Source: Sphingobacterium mizutaii (lineage in GTDB: Bacteria; Bacteroidota; Bacteroidia; Sphingobacteriales; Sphingobacteriaceae). From it: DNA of 64,000 nt. Both the position numbers and the translations under genes were made by a program. Numbering within the stretch: the stretch's first letter is position 1; each line of letters begins with the position of its first letter. Positions 52,405-61,131 of this stretch are shown here, piece by piece. The stretch covers positions 4,588,001 through 4,652,000 of the forward strand of contig NZ_LT906468.1 in NCBI RefSeq assembly GCF_900187125.1, written 5' to 3'. The notes beneath the pieces were generated by a model. The model worked only from the letters and a program-made list of their open reading frames with translations. It made no database searches and was not told where the DNA came from.

Positions 52405-52917
52405 TTACTCCGTAAACCAAGAAGAATAAAGCACATAATTGTGCGGTAATTTTTTCAATAGATTAAGCTGCTCCTCTGTGAGTGGCTTAATTTTTTTAGC
52501 AGGTACACCGGCATAAAGGAATCCAGATTCGCATACCATATTTTCCAAAACCACAGCTCCAGCTGCAATGATCACATTGGATTGAATATGGGCTTTATCC
52601 ATCACGATTGCACCCATTCCTATTAACACGTAATCATCTATCACACAACCATGTACGATGGTATTGTGCCCGATATTAACATAGTTACCAACATCTGTCC
52701 CATTCTTTTGATAGGTCCCATGTATGGTTACATTGTCCTGAATATTGGAGTAATCCCCAATTTTGATGTAATTCACGTCGCCACGCACCACCGCATTGAA
52801 CCAAACAGAACAATGTGAACCTATCGTCACATCGCCTACAATGGTACAATTAGGCGCTATAAAGCTATTTTCTTCTATTACAGGGTATTTATCCTTTACA
52901 GGTAAAATCGTCGCCAT
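52405..52917 (-). CDS. Gamma-carbonic-anhydrase family protein (YrdA/PaaY-like)
   Basis: A 170-residue left-handed beta-helix protein built of hexapeptide repeats (NCTIVGDVTIGSHC, VNIGHNTIVHG, DYVLIGMGAIVMD). Metal-binding histidines are seen at VTIHGTY, IGHNTIVHG. Family members are trimeric; some are carbonic anhydrases, others acyltransferase relatives. It lies 20 bases downstream of nadB in the same direction and converges with the Ig-like lipoprotein gene. Confidence 0.92.
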   Translation of the reverse strand: MATILPVKDKYPVIEENSFIAPNCTIVGDVTIGSHCSVWFNAVVRGDVNYIKIGDYSNIQDNVTIHGTYQKNGTDVGNYVNIGHNTIVHGCVIDDYVLIGMGAIVMDKAHIQSNVIIAAGAVVLENMVCESGFLYAGVPAKKIKPLTEEQLNLLKKLPHNYVLYSSWFTE

Positions 52918-52937
52918 AAAGCTCTTAAAACTTGAAA

Positions 52938-54530
52938 TTAAAGAATGGTATCTTCCAGTACATCAGCATGCTTAGGATAATCCGTGGTATAATGCAGCCC
53001 CCTACTCTCCTTGCGATGCATAGCTGATTTTACAACAAGATATGCTATTTGGATAACATTTCTTAGCTCACAAAGTTTAACCGAAAGCTTGGTATTCTTA
53101 TAAAAAGCCTCTGTTTCCTCATGCAGCAGACCTAAACGTCTCATGGCACGTTGCAAACGAAAATCAGAGCGTACGATACCTACATAATCACTCATTAATT
53201 TCTGTGTTTCACGTAGATTGTGCGTCACTAAGATATCTTCATTTAGCAATTGGGTATTGGATTCATCCCAAGATGGTACATGATCCTGGAAATCAATATC
53301 AGCAATATGTTTACTCGCATCCTGAAATATGCGATGCGCATAGACAGCTGCTTCAAGCAATGAATTGGAAGCCAAACGATTAGCACCATGAAGACCAGTG
53401 GAAGAACATTCTCCACAAGCATATAAGTTATTGATCGAGGTTGCTCCATATTCATCCACCATAATACCACCACATAAATAATGTGCTGCAGGAGTCACTG
53501 GAATCAGATCCTTGGTCATATCTAGACCTATGGAAAGACATTTCTCGTATATATTCGGAAAATGCGATAATATATCTGATTTTGAGCGATGTCTTATATC
53601 CAGATACACATAATCAAGACCCGATTTTTTCATTTCTGCATCGATCGCACGAGCAACAATATCGCGTGGGGCCAATGAGCCTCTTTCATCATATTCCTCC
53701 ATAAATGACTCACCATTAACCCTTTTCAAAATTCCACCAAATCCACGAACGGCTTCAGAAATCAAAAATGCAGGGTATTCCTTGGGATTATATAAGGCCG
53801 TAGGATGGAATTGAATAAATTCCATATTTCTAACCTTTCCCTTAGCTCTATATACCATGGCAATTCCATCACCCGTAGCAATGGTTGGGTTAGTCGTGGT
53901 AGAATAGATATGTCCAGCACCACCAGTGGCCATCAAGGTTATTTTAGAAAGTATCTTTTCAACATGTCCAGTTTCGGTGTTAAAGGCATAAATACCGAAG
54001 CATTTGATATCTTCCGTACGTTTATCAACATGTACGCCCAAATGATGTTGAGTAATGAGATCCACCGCAAAATAATGCGTCAGCATCTCTATATTAGGTT
54101 CAGCATGTACTTTTTCTAGTAAGGCACGTTCGATCTCATAGCCCGTAATGTCCTTATAATGAAGGATCCTGTGTTCAGAATGCCCACCTTCTCTGGCCAG
54201 GTCATATTCACCAGAATCTTCCCGATCAAAGGTAGTACCATAAGAAATCAGCTCGGCAATACGTTCCGGACCTTCTTTCACCACGTTTTCCACAACATGT
54301 GCATCACACAATCCATCACCTGCTATCAAGGTATCTTCTATATGTTTATCAAAGCTGTCTCCTTCATCCGTGACTACGGCCACTCCACCCTGTGCATATT
54401 TCGTATTCGACTCATCCTCATTGGCTTTGGTCACAATAAGTACTTTTCCCAGCTTCGCAGCTTTAAGTGCAAAACTCAATCCGGCGATACCCGAACCTAT
54501 TATCAAAAAATCAACTTTTCTATCCAGCAT
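52938..54530 (-). CDS. nadB: L-aspartate oxidase
   Basis: A 530-residue flavoprotein oxidising L-aspartate to iminoaspartate, the first step of de novo NAD synthesis. FAD-binding LIIGSGIAGLSFAL at the N-terminus, the substrate-binding stretch GGHSEHRILHYKD, active-site Arg region PRDIVARAID, and HGANRLASNSLLEA are present. Length fits the family. It is divergent from nadA across the 493-bp oriC candidate, so the two enzymes of quinolinate synthesis flank the putative origin. Confidence 0.97.
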   Translation of the reverse strand: MLDRKVDFLIIGSGIAGLSFALKAAKLGKVLIVTKANEDESNTKYAQGGVAVVTDEGDSFDKHIEDTLIAGDGLCDAHVVENVVKEGPERIAELISYGTTFDREDSGEYDLAREGGHSEHRILHYKDITGYEIERALLEKVHAEPNIEMLTHYFAVDLITQHHLGVHVDKRTEDIKCFGIYAFNTETGHVEKILSKITLMATGGAGHIYSTTTNPTIATGDGIAMVYRAKGKVRNMEFIQFHPTALYNPKEYPAFLISEAVRGFGGILKRVNGESFMEEYDERGSLAPRDIVARAIDAEMKKSGLDYVYLDIRHRSKSDILSHFPNIYEKCLSIGLDMTKDLIPVTPAAHYLCGGIMVDEYGATSINNLYACGECSSTGLHGANRLASNSLLEAAVYAHRIFQDASKHIADIDFQDHVPSWDESNTQLLNEDILVTHNLRETQKLMSDYVGIVRSDFRLQRAMRRLGLLHEETEAFYKNTKLSVKLCELRNVIQIAYLVVKSAMHRKESRGLHYTTDYPKHADVLEDTIL

Positions 54531-54804
54531 TGATTGTATATTGTAGATGCTACGGTTAATTACTACTGAACCAACAAATTAACAAAATATGTGCAAAACG
54601 TGTAAATAACTCGTGAATTAAAATGTAAAACTTCTTATGTTTCCACAATACTAGCAATTTTCACACATCTATTACCAAAATATTAAGACAATATCACCGA
54701 AATATTAACATATTCCCCACAACTATCATTTCACAAAAAAATATGCAAAAAATAAAAGCCGAAAAACGACAGTATTGAAAATCAGCGCTTAACCCTTCCC
54801 GATC

Positions 54805-54824
54805 TGTGGATAAGTTGTGAATAA
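54805..54824 (-). other. DnaA box pair, minus orientation
   Basis: TGTGGATAA (54805-54813) is the exact complement of the consensus TTATCCACA. TGTGAATAA (54816-54824) is the complement of TTATTCACA, a known functional one-mismatch form. The two start 11 bp apart, about one helical turn. Confidence 0.8.
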
Positions 54825-54863
54825 CTATAGAACATCCACTAAAAAAAATAAAAATCACCTGAA

Positions 54864-54881
54864 TTATCCCCATTTTCCACA
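54864..54881 (+). other. DnaA box pair, plus orientation
   Basis: TTATCCCCA (54864-54872) and TTTTCCACA (54873-54881), each one mismatch from TTATCCACA and directly adjacent. They face the minus-oriented pair across 39 AT-rich bases. Confidence 0.7.
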
Positions 54882-55023
54882 GACTAATAAACAACAAGAT
54901 TCTTCTTTAAAAAAAAGATTATTATTTATTGAAAAAAGGGAATGTGGATTTCGTTTCGTTTTCTTTCTTTACTTTTGTGATGTTAGAAAGTCAAACAGGC
55001 AGGAATCAACTTAGAAAAACCAA

Positions 55024-56022
55024 ATGAATACAACATTTGAAACAGACTTAGTGGCTAAGGGATATATTGATGTTGCAATAGATCCTAACCTAGATTTGGT
55101 CAAAGAAATTGAAAGACTTAAGAAGGAAAAGAATGCGGTTATCTTAGCGCATTACTACCAAGAGTCTGAAATACAAGATATAGCAGATTATATTGGGGAT
55201 AGTCTAGGTCTATCTCAACAAGCAGCTAAAACAGATGCGGATGTAATCGTTTTTGCCGGTGTACATTTCATGGCAGAAACGGCTAAGATCCTTTCGCCTT
55301 CCAAGAAGGTATTATTACCAGATTTAAAGGCAGGATGTTCATTATCAGATAGTTGCCCTCCACATTTGTTTGCTAAATTCAAAGAGAAATATCCAGACCA
55401 TTTAGTGATCACTTATGTGAACTGTACTGCGGAATTGAAGGCGCTTTCAGATATCGTTTGTACTTCTAGTAATGCCGTACAGATTGTTGAAAGCTTACCG
55501 GCTGACCAAAAAATCATTTTCGGTCCAGATCGCAACCTAGGGGATTACGTGAAGAAAAAAACAGGTCGAGATCTTGTCCTTTGGAATGGTGCCTGTATGG
55601 TCCACGAGATTTTCTCGCAAGAAAAAATCGATGCCCTTCGTGCTGAATATCCAGATGCAAAATTCATTGCCCATCCAGAATGTGAAGATCATATCCTGGC
55701 TCAAGCTGATTATATCGGTTCTACATCGGGAATGTTAAAATTCACGATCGAAGATCCAAGCGATACTTATATCGTAGCAACGGAATCTGGAATTTTGCAC
55801 CAAATGCAGAAAGCTAGCCCTTCCAAAACATTTATCCCTGCTCCTCCAAACAATTTATGTGCTTGCAACGATTGCCCACACATGAAATTGAATACTTTGG
55901 AGAAGCTATATAACTGCTTATACTACGAACAACCAGAAATTACATTAGATGAAGATATCATTCAACGTGCGCAAAAACCTATTGAACGCATGCTTGAAAT
56001 TTCCGCAAAACTAGGATTATAA
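55024..56022 (+). CDS. nadA: Quinolinate synthase
   Basis: A 332-residue [4Fe-4S] enzyme condensing iminoaspartate with dihydroxyacetone phosphate. Conserved HYYQESEIQDIADYIGDSLG, VHFMAETAK and the iron-sulfur ligand cysteines in LKAGCSLSD, WNGACMVHE and NDCPHMK; HPECEDH is also typical. Its partner nadB is divergent. It is followed after one base by thiL, with which it is probably co-transcribed. Confidence 0.97.
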   Translation: MNTTFETDLVAKGYIDVAIDPNLDLVKEIERLKKEKNAVILAHYYQESEIQDIADYIGDSLGLSQQAAKTDADVIVFAGVHFMAETAKILSPSKKVLLPDLKAGCSLSDSCPPHLFAKFKEKYPDHLVITYVNCTAELKALSDIVCTSSNAVQIVESLPADQKIIFGPDRNLGDYVKKKTGRDLVLWNGACMVHEIFSQEKIDALRAEYPDAKFIAHPECEDHILAQADYIGSTSGMLKFTIEDPSDTYIVATESGILHQMQKASPSKTFIPAPPNNLCACNDCPHMKLNTLEKLYNCLYYEQPEITLDEDIIQRAQKPIERMLEISAKLGL

Positions 56023-56023
56023 G

Positions 56024-57076
56024 ATGAGTATATTTGAAAATAGCGATAGAACCAACCTAAACGAAATCGGTGAATTTGGTCTGATCAATCACCTGACCCA
56101 ATCTGTAGTATTGACCCAACCCAGCTCTGTAAAAGGGATTGGCGATGATGCTGCCGTATTGGATTTTTCCAATAAACAGACTTTGATTTCAACGGATCTC
56201 TTATTGGAAAATGTACATTTTGATCTGCGCTATGTTCCACTTAAACACTTGGGATACAAAGCTATACAAGTAAATTTAAGTGATATTTATGCCATGAATG
56301 GAATCGCTAGCCAAGTGACCATTTCCATCGGATTATCTTCTAAGTTTCCCCTGGAAGCCGTTGAAGAAATCTATGAAGGTGCCCTATTGGCTTGCCAAAA
56401 TTATAACGTGGACCTGATCGGTGGTGATACCAGTACTTCTACACAAGGATTGGTGATCTCGGTAACCAGTATAGGTTATGCAGATGCGGATAAAATTGCT
56501 TATCGTTCCGCTGCAAAAGAAGGTGATCTGATCTGTGTTTCCGGTGATCTGGGTGGAGCTTATGTGGGTCTGCAATTACTGGAAAGGGAAAAACAGATCT
56601 TCTTAGAAAACCCTAATATCCAGCCTGATCTTGAAGGAAAGGACTATATTATTGAACGTCAATTGAGACCTGAGGCAAGAAAAGATATCGTTGAATTGCT
56701 AGCTGCTTTAGAGGTTAAACCACATGCAATGATCGATGTATCAGATGGTTTGGCTTCCGAGATTTTGCATATCTGTAAAGCTTCAAATGTAGGCTGTAAA
56801 TTATACGAGGAAAAGATCCCTATTGATCCGATGACTTATGAAACTGCCCGTGAATTTGGATTGGATCCTACGGTATGTGCCTTAAGTGGCGGCGAGGATT
56901 ATGAATTGCTGTTTACAGTCGCTCAAAGTGATTATGATAAGCTGAAAAACAACATGGAAATCAGTATTATCGGTCATATTACAGAGGCTGCTGCAGGTTG
57001 TACCATGGTATCTAAATCTGGTAATGTCCATGAGATCAAAGCCCAAGGTTGGAATGCCTTTGGAAACCAAGAATAA
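56024..57076 (+). CDS. thiL: Thiamine-monophosphate kinase
   Basis: A 350-residue AIRS-fold kinase making thiamine diphosphate from the monophosphate. Motifs: GEFGLINHL, GIGDDAAVLD, STDLLLENVHFDL, NLSDIYAMNG, LIGGDTS and, in the C-terminal half, MIDVSDGLASEI and LSGGEDYELLF. It begins one base after the nadA stop and ends at a strong terminator. Confidence 0.96.
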   Translation: MSIFENSDRTNLNEIGEFGLINHLTQSVVLTQPSSVKGIGDDAAVLDFSNKQTLISTDLLLENVHFDLRYVPLKHLGYKAIQVNLSDIYAMNGIASQVTISIGLSSKFPLEAVEEIYEGALLACQNYNVDLIGGDTSTSTQGLVISVTSIGYADADKIAYRSAAKEGDLICVSGDLGGAYVGLQLLEREKQIFLENPNIQPDLEGKDYIIERQLRPEARKDIVELLAALEVKPHAMIDVSDGLASEILHICKASNVGCKLYEEKIPIDPMTYETAREFGLDPTVCALSGGEDYELLFTVAQSDYDKLKNNMEISIIGHITEAAAGCTMVSKSGNVHEIKAQGWNAFGNQE

Positions 57077-57102
57077 GCAAAGCTTACTTTATTAAAATAT
57101 TT

Positions 57103-57135
57103 AAAATGGAGCCAATATGAGTTGGCTCCATTTTT
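57103..57135 (+). terminator. nadA-thiL terminator
   Basis: AAAATGGAGCCAA and TTGGCTCCATTTT form a 13-bp arm pair with a 6-base loop, ending in T5. Confidence 0.92.
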
Positions 57136-57155
57136 CGTATATAGCGCAATTTGAC

Positions 57156-57213
57156 TTTACTTTCATTCGAGACACGTTCGGAATTTTCCGAATATGTCTC
57201 GAATGAGAGTAAA
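57156..57213. repeat. Palindromic intergenic repeat, copy 3
   Basis: A 58-base hairpin. Core at 57165-57204 is 39/40 identical to copy 2. The outer arms TTTACTTTC and GAGAGTAAA differ from those of copy 2 yet still pair, with one wobble. AGTAAAAG is at 57208. It lies 21 bases past the thiL terminator. Confidence 0.85.
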
Positions 57214-57320
57214 AGGAGGTCCCTAAAATATGCCGTAATTAAGCAGAAACACATTTATTAAAATAATAAAAGAATACAGTTTTATGAGCAGTTATCTCAG
57301 CTATAGACGGGTATAAAAAA

Positions 57321-57354
57321 AGGAAAGCTTTGTACAAGATGGCAAAGCTTTCCT
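57321..57354 (-). terminator. Terminator of the acyl-CoA carboxylase gene
   Basis: AGGAAAGCTTTG and CAAAGCTTTCCT form a 12-bp stem with a 10-base loop; on the minus strand a TTTTTTT tract follows. It lies 35 bases after the stop. Confidence 0.9.
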
Positions 57355-57388
57355 CTTATATTTTATTTATAAAAATATTCTCTTTGAA

Positions 57389-58996
57389 TTAAGTTTGAAT
57401 CACCCCTACATTGTATTTTCCGATATCGGTATTATGGGTTGCAGCTTCGATACCCATGGAAATAATTTTTCTGGTTTCAGCTGGATCGATTACGCCATCT
57501 ACCCATAGTCTTGAAGCGGCATAATAAGGGCTCAATTGCTCATTGTAGGTCTTTTCAATATCCTGTAAAAGCTTGTTTTTATCTGCTTCACTTAGGCTGA
57601 TATTTTTGGATTTCAAGGCTGCTTCTTGGATCTGTAACAAGGTTTTTCCAGCAGAAGCACCACTCATTACGGCTATTTTAGCGGTAGGCCAGGCATAGAT
57701 CAACCGAGGATCATAGGCTTTGCCACACATTGCGTAATTACCTGCTCCATAGCTGTTTCCTACCATAAAAGTGAATTTAGGAACAACGGAATTGGCCATG
57801 GCATTCACCATTTTTGCACCATCCTTGATAATGCCGCCATGCTCTGCCCTGGAACCGACCATAAAACCGGTGATGTCCTGGAAGAAAACCAATGGGATTT
57901 TCTGTTGGTTGCAGTTCATGATAAATCTTGCTGCCTTATCTGCCGAATCGGAATAGATAACACCACCCATCTGCATCTCTGTAGAGCCTCCAGGTTTCTT
58001 AGCCTTCACCACTTCCCTTTGGTTGGCTACTATCCCTACTGCCCATCCATCTACCCTAGCCAATGCACAGATCAAGGTCTTTCCATAATCTGCTTTATAT
58101 TCTTCCAGCGAACCCCTATCGACTATACATTTCAAGATTTCAACCATATTATAGGGCTTCAATCTATCTTCAGGCATATAATCATAGAGCTTTTCCATAG
58201 CATATTCGGGCTCTTTAGCCTCTATCCTAGAATATTGATAGGTCGGTTCTGAACCAAATTTATCGACGATATTCTTGATGGCATCCAGACAGCTTTCATC
58301 ATTTGGATATTTATTGTCGGTAACTCCAGATATTTCACAGTGCGTATCGGCACCGCCTAAGCTTTCATTGTCAATGACTTCGCCGATGGATGATTTGACC
58401 AGGTATGATCCTGCCAAAAATACCGATCCGGTACCTTCGACGATCAACGCATAATCAGACATGATGGGTAAATAGGCACCACCCGCCACACAGGAACCCA
58501 TAATGGCCGATATTTGTGGGATACCCATGGAAGAAAGTTTGGCATTATTTCTAAAGATCCTTCCAAAATGTTCTTTATCAGGGAAAATTTCAGCTTGCAT
58601 AGGGAGAAAAACTCCTGCAGAATCTACCAAATAGATAATGGGGATATGGTTTTCCATGGCTATTTCCTGGGCTCTCAAGTTTTTCTTGCAAGTCATCGGA
58701 AACCAGGCTCCGGCTTTGACCGTTGCATCGTTTGATACAATGACACATAACCTATTCTTAACATAGCCCAATACGACGACTACCCCGGCATTCGGACAGC
58801 CACCGTGTTCTTCATACTGCCCATCGGCAGCAAAGACACCGATCTCAGTGAAATCTCTATCTTCATCTAATAGGTATAGGACCCTTTCCCATGCCGATAA
58901 TTTCCCTTTTTCATGTTGTTTTTGGATTTTGTCCAAGCCTCCACCTAACAGTAGTTTTTCTCTTTTCTTTTGGAGTTCTTCTAATTGGCCTCGCAT
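57389..58996 (-). CDS. Acyl-CoA carboxylase beta (carboxyltransferase) subunit, methylcrotonyl-CoA type
   Basis: A 535-residue biotin-dependent carboxyltransferase, the length typical of methylcrotonyl-CoA carboxylase beta. Crotonase-fold halves with GHGGCPNAG-like start (EEHGGCPNAGVVVV), SAGVFLPMQAEIFPD, GSCVAGGAYLPIMSD, and FFQDITGFMVGSRAE in the C-terminal half. It would carboxylate 3-methylcrotonyl-CoA in leucine breakdown. The biotin-carrying alpha subunit is not in the window. It is divergent from the dehydrogenase-lyase-hydratase operon, whose products are the neighbouring steps of the same pathway. Confidence 0.9.
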   Translation of the reverse strand: MRGQLEELQKKREKLLLGGGLDKIQKQHEKGKLSAWERVLYLLDEDRDFTEIGVFAADGQYEEHGGCPNAGVVVVLGYVKNRLCVIVSNDATVKAGAWFPMTCKKNLRAQEIAMENHIPIIYLVDSAGVFLPMQAEIFPDKEHFGRIFRNNAKLSSMGIPQISAIMGSCVAGGAYLPIMSDYALIVEGTGSVFLAGSYLVKSSIGEVIDNESLGGADTHCEISGVTDNKYPNDESCLDAIKNIVDKFGSEPTYQYSRIEAKEPEYAMEKLYDYMPEDRLKPYNMVEILKCIVDRGSLEEYKADYGKTLICALARVDGWAVGIVANQREVVKAKKPGGSTEMQMGGVIYSDSADKAARFIMNCNQQKIPLVFFQDITGFMVGSRAEHGGIIKDGAKMVNAMANSVVPKFTFMVGNSYGAGNYAMCGKAYDPRLIYAWPTAKIAVMSGASAGKTLLQIQEAALKSKNISLSEADKNKLLQDIEKTYNEQLSPYYAASRLWVDGVIDPAETRKIISMGIEAATHNTDIGKYNVGVIQT

Positions 58997-59132
58997 AGCT
59001 TTATTGAAATAATGTAATTTATTAGGTTCTGAAATATTAAATTATTATAAATATCATAAAATATTATTTGTTTTTTATAATATTTGTAAGAAACATTTGT
59101 AACCCAAATATAAACTTAATTAAAATAATATT

Positions 59133-60284
59133 ATGTATAACCTCGGTTCTAAAGAAGAATTGACACTAGTTAGAGAGAGTGCCCGTACCTTTGCAAACAC
59201 GTATATAAAGCCTCACGTGATGAAGTGGGATGAGGCTCAAATTTTCCCAATTGAACTTTTTAAAAATTTAGGTGACCATGGATTCATGGGCATTCTAGTT
59301 CCTGAAGAATATGGTGGCTCTGGATTGAACTACCAAGAATATATTACCATTTTAGATGAGATTTCGAAAGTTTGTGGCTCCATAGGTTTATCTGTGGCGG
59401 CCCATAATTCCTTGTGTACCAACCATATTTTGAGTTTTGCCAACGAGGAACAAAAAAGAAGATACCTTCCCAAACTAGCTAAGGCTGAATGGATTGGCGC
59501 TTGGGGATTGACTGAGCCTGGCTCGGGATCGGATGCTGGCGGAATGAATACCACTGCGGTTCAAGATGGTGATTACTTCATCTTAAACGGAGATAAAACT
59601 TTTATTACCCATGCTATTTCTGGAGATGTAGCTGTGGTAATGGCTAGAACAGGTGAAAAAGGCGATAAAAAAGGAATCTCTGCTTTTATCGTAGAAAAAG
59701 GAATGGAAGGGTTTACAGCTGGTGCGAAGATGGATAAGTTGGGCATGCGTGCTTCTGAAACGGGATCTTTATTTTTCGATAATTGCCGTATCCATAAGGA
59801 TCAGCTGATCGGTGAAGTTGGTGATGGTTTCGTTCAGGCCTTGAAATTATTGGATGGTGGAAGGATCTCCATTGCTGCCCTATCCCTAGGAATTGCAAGA
59901 GGAGCTTATGAATGTGCCTTGAAATATGCCAATGAAAGGGAACAATTCCAGACTAAAATTTTTGATTTTCAAGCAGTTGGTTTTAATTTAGCAGATATGG
60001 CTACGAAAATCACGGCTTCTGAGCTATTGATCAGACAGGCGGGTGATTTGAAAGATCATGGTCAGAAAGTGACCAAGGAAGGAGCCATGGCTAAATTATA
60101 TGCGTCGGAAACGGCTGTAGAGGTATCCAACGATGCTGTACAGATTCTTGGTGGTTATGGATTTACTAAGGATTTTCCTGCTGAAAAGTACTTTAGAGAT
60201 GCTAAATTATGTACTATTGGTGAAGGAACAAGTTCTATCCAACGCATGGTGATTGCAAGGGAGATAAAAAAAGATGTTCAATAA
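59133..60284 (+). CDS. Acyl-CoA dehydrogenase (short/branched-chain type)
   Basis: A 383-residue FAD enzyme: N-terminal helical domain, middle beta domain (AWGLTEPGSGSDAGGMNT, GDKTFITHA), C-terminal helical domain (NEREQFQTKIFDFQA, ILGGYGFTKDFPAEKYFRD). The catalytic Glu is at the short-chain position in IGEGTSSIQR. True isovaleryl-CoA dehydrogenases lack that Glu (GAGTSE) and use one further upstream, so despite the leucine context I do not call it isovaleryl-specific. First gene of a three-gene overlapping operon; it overlaps the next by 11 bases. Confidence 0.92.
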   Translation: MYNLGSKEELTLVRESARTFANTYIKPHVMKWDEAQIFPIELFKNLGDHGFMGILVPEEYGGSGLNYQEYITILDEISKVCGSIGLSVAAHNSLCTNHILSFANEEQKRRYLPKLAKAEWIGAWGLTEPGSGSDAGGMNTTAVQDGDYFILNGDKTFITHAISGDVAVVMARTGEKGDKKGISAFIVEKGMEGFTAGAKMDKLGMRASETGSLFFDNCRIHKDQLIGEVGDGFVQALKLLDGGRISIAALSLGIARGAYECALKYANEREQFQTKIFDFQAVGFNLADMATKITASELLIRQAGDLKDHGQKVTKEGAMAKLYASETAVEVSNDAVQILGGYGFTKDFPAEKYFRDAKLCTIGEGTSSIQRMVIAREIKKDVQ

Positions 60285-61131
60285 CGATCAAGTAACCTTA
60301 GTGGATTGCCCTCGGGATGCTATCCAGGGTATTCAATATCAGATTCCAACGGAAAAGAAAATAGCTTATATCAACCAATTGATAAAAAGCCAGGTCTTTG
60401 ATTGCATAGACTTTGGGAGTTTTGTTTCGCCAAAGGCTGTTCCGCAATTGAGTGATACGGAAGCTGTTTTAGAAGGATTGGAAAAGGATGATAAGGTGAA
60501 ATTATTGGCTATCATAGCCAACAAAAGAGGTGCTGAGATAGGTTCCGAAATGCAGAAAATTGATTACTTAGGCTATCCATTCTCCATTTCGGAAACCTTT
60601 CAGAAAAAAAATACCAATGCCAGCATTGCTGAAGCCTATGATACGGTCAAAGAAGTTCTGGATATCATGAGTAAAAACGCTAAGCAAGAGTTGGTTATCT
60701 ATATATCCATGGCCTTTGGAAACCCCTATGGGGATCATTGGGACATGGATCTGGTTTCGGAATGGATCTATAATCTGAATGCCATCGGTGTAAAGAATTT
60801 TTCGATTGCTGATACTACTTCAGAAGCTACTCCGGAGAGCATCACGGATCTCTTCCACAAGATTACCAAGGATTTTGAGGATATTCCCTTCAGTGCACAT
60901 TTCCACTCGCCTATCGAGAGTGCCTTATTGAAAATCGATGCAGCCTATTCGGCAGGATGTAGGCGATTTGAAGGTGCTGTTTTAGGTTATGGGGGCTGTC
61001 CTTTTGCCAAAGATGAATTGGTCGGAAATATTCCATCGGAATTATTAGTAGATCGCTTCAATAAAGCTAACTTTGATACGATGTCTGGACTGATGGAGGG
61101 ATTTCAAAATTTGATCAAGCATGAATTATAA
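60274..61131 (+). CDS. Hydroxymethylglutaryl-CoA lyase
   Basis: A 285-residue TIM-barrel lyase of the HMGL-like family. The N-terminal active site reads VDCPRDAIQG (family GPRDGLQ, so Arg-Asp are kept and Gly is Ala). Metal ligands appear in FSAHFHSP (HxH), and the signature Cys loop is LGYGGCPFAKDELVGN. It splits HMG-CoA into acetoacetate and acetyl-CoA, the last step of leucine breakdown. Overlaps both neighbours by 11 bases. Confidence 0.9.
   Translation: MFNNDQVTLVDCPRDAIQGIQYQIPTEKKIAYINQLIKSQVFDCIDFGSFVSPKAVPQLSDTEAVLEGLEKDDKVKLLAIIANKRGAEIGSEMQKIDYLGYPFSISETFQKKNTNASIAEAYDTVKEVLDIMSKNAKQELVIYISMAFGNPYGDHWDMDLVSEWIYNLNAIGVKNFSIADTTSEATPESITDLFHKITKDFEDIPFSAHFHSPIESALLKIDAAYSAGCRRFEGAVLGYGGCPFAKDELVGNIPSELLVDRFNKANFDTMSGLMEGFQNLIKHEL

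Larger units (their letters stand above)
54531..55023. other. Candidate chromosomal replication origin (oriC)
   Basis: A 493-bp AT-rich gap between divergent nadB and nadA. It holds four strong DnaA-box matches in 77 bp (54805-54881) in two opposing pairs, weaker two-mismatch boxes near 54639, 54713 and 54943, and long AT tracts at 54841-54855 and 54909-54936 that could be the unwinding element. Two parS sites and mnmG are about 6 kb away. The nadB and nadA promoters must also lie here. I see no open frame or RNA gene. Confidence 0.75.
57077..57388. other. 312-bp convergent gap: two terminators and a palindromic repeat
   Basis: From left to right: the thiL terminator, copy 3 of the palindromic repeat, about 100 AT-rich bases with nothing recognisable, and the terminator of the leftward carboxylase gene. 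Confidence 0.65.

Noticed and set aside
1547..57213. Nearly equal 28-kb spacing of the three palindromic repeat copies
   Set aside because: Only two intervals are visible and a mobile or dispersed repeat needs no periodicity; coincidence is the simplest view.
59133..60284. Isovaleryl-CoA dehydrogenase call from leucine-cluster context
   Set aside because: Catalytic Glu is in the short-chain position GEGTSS; isovaleryl-CoA dehydrogenases have GAGTS there.
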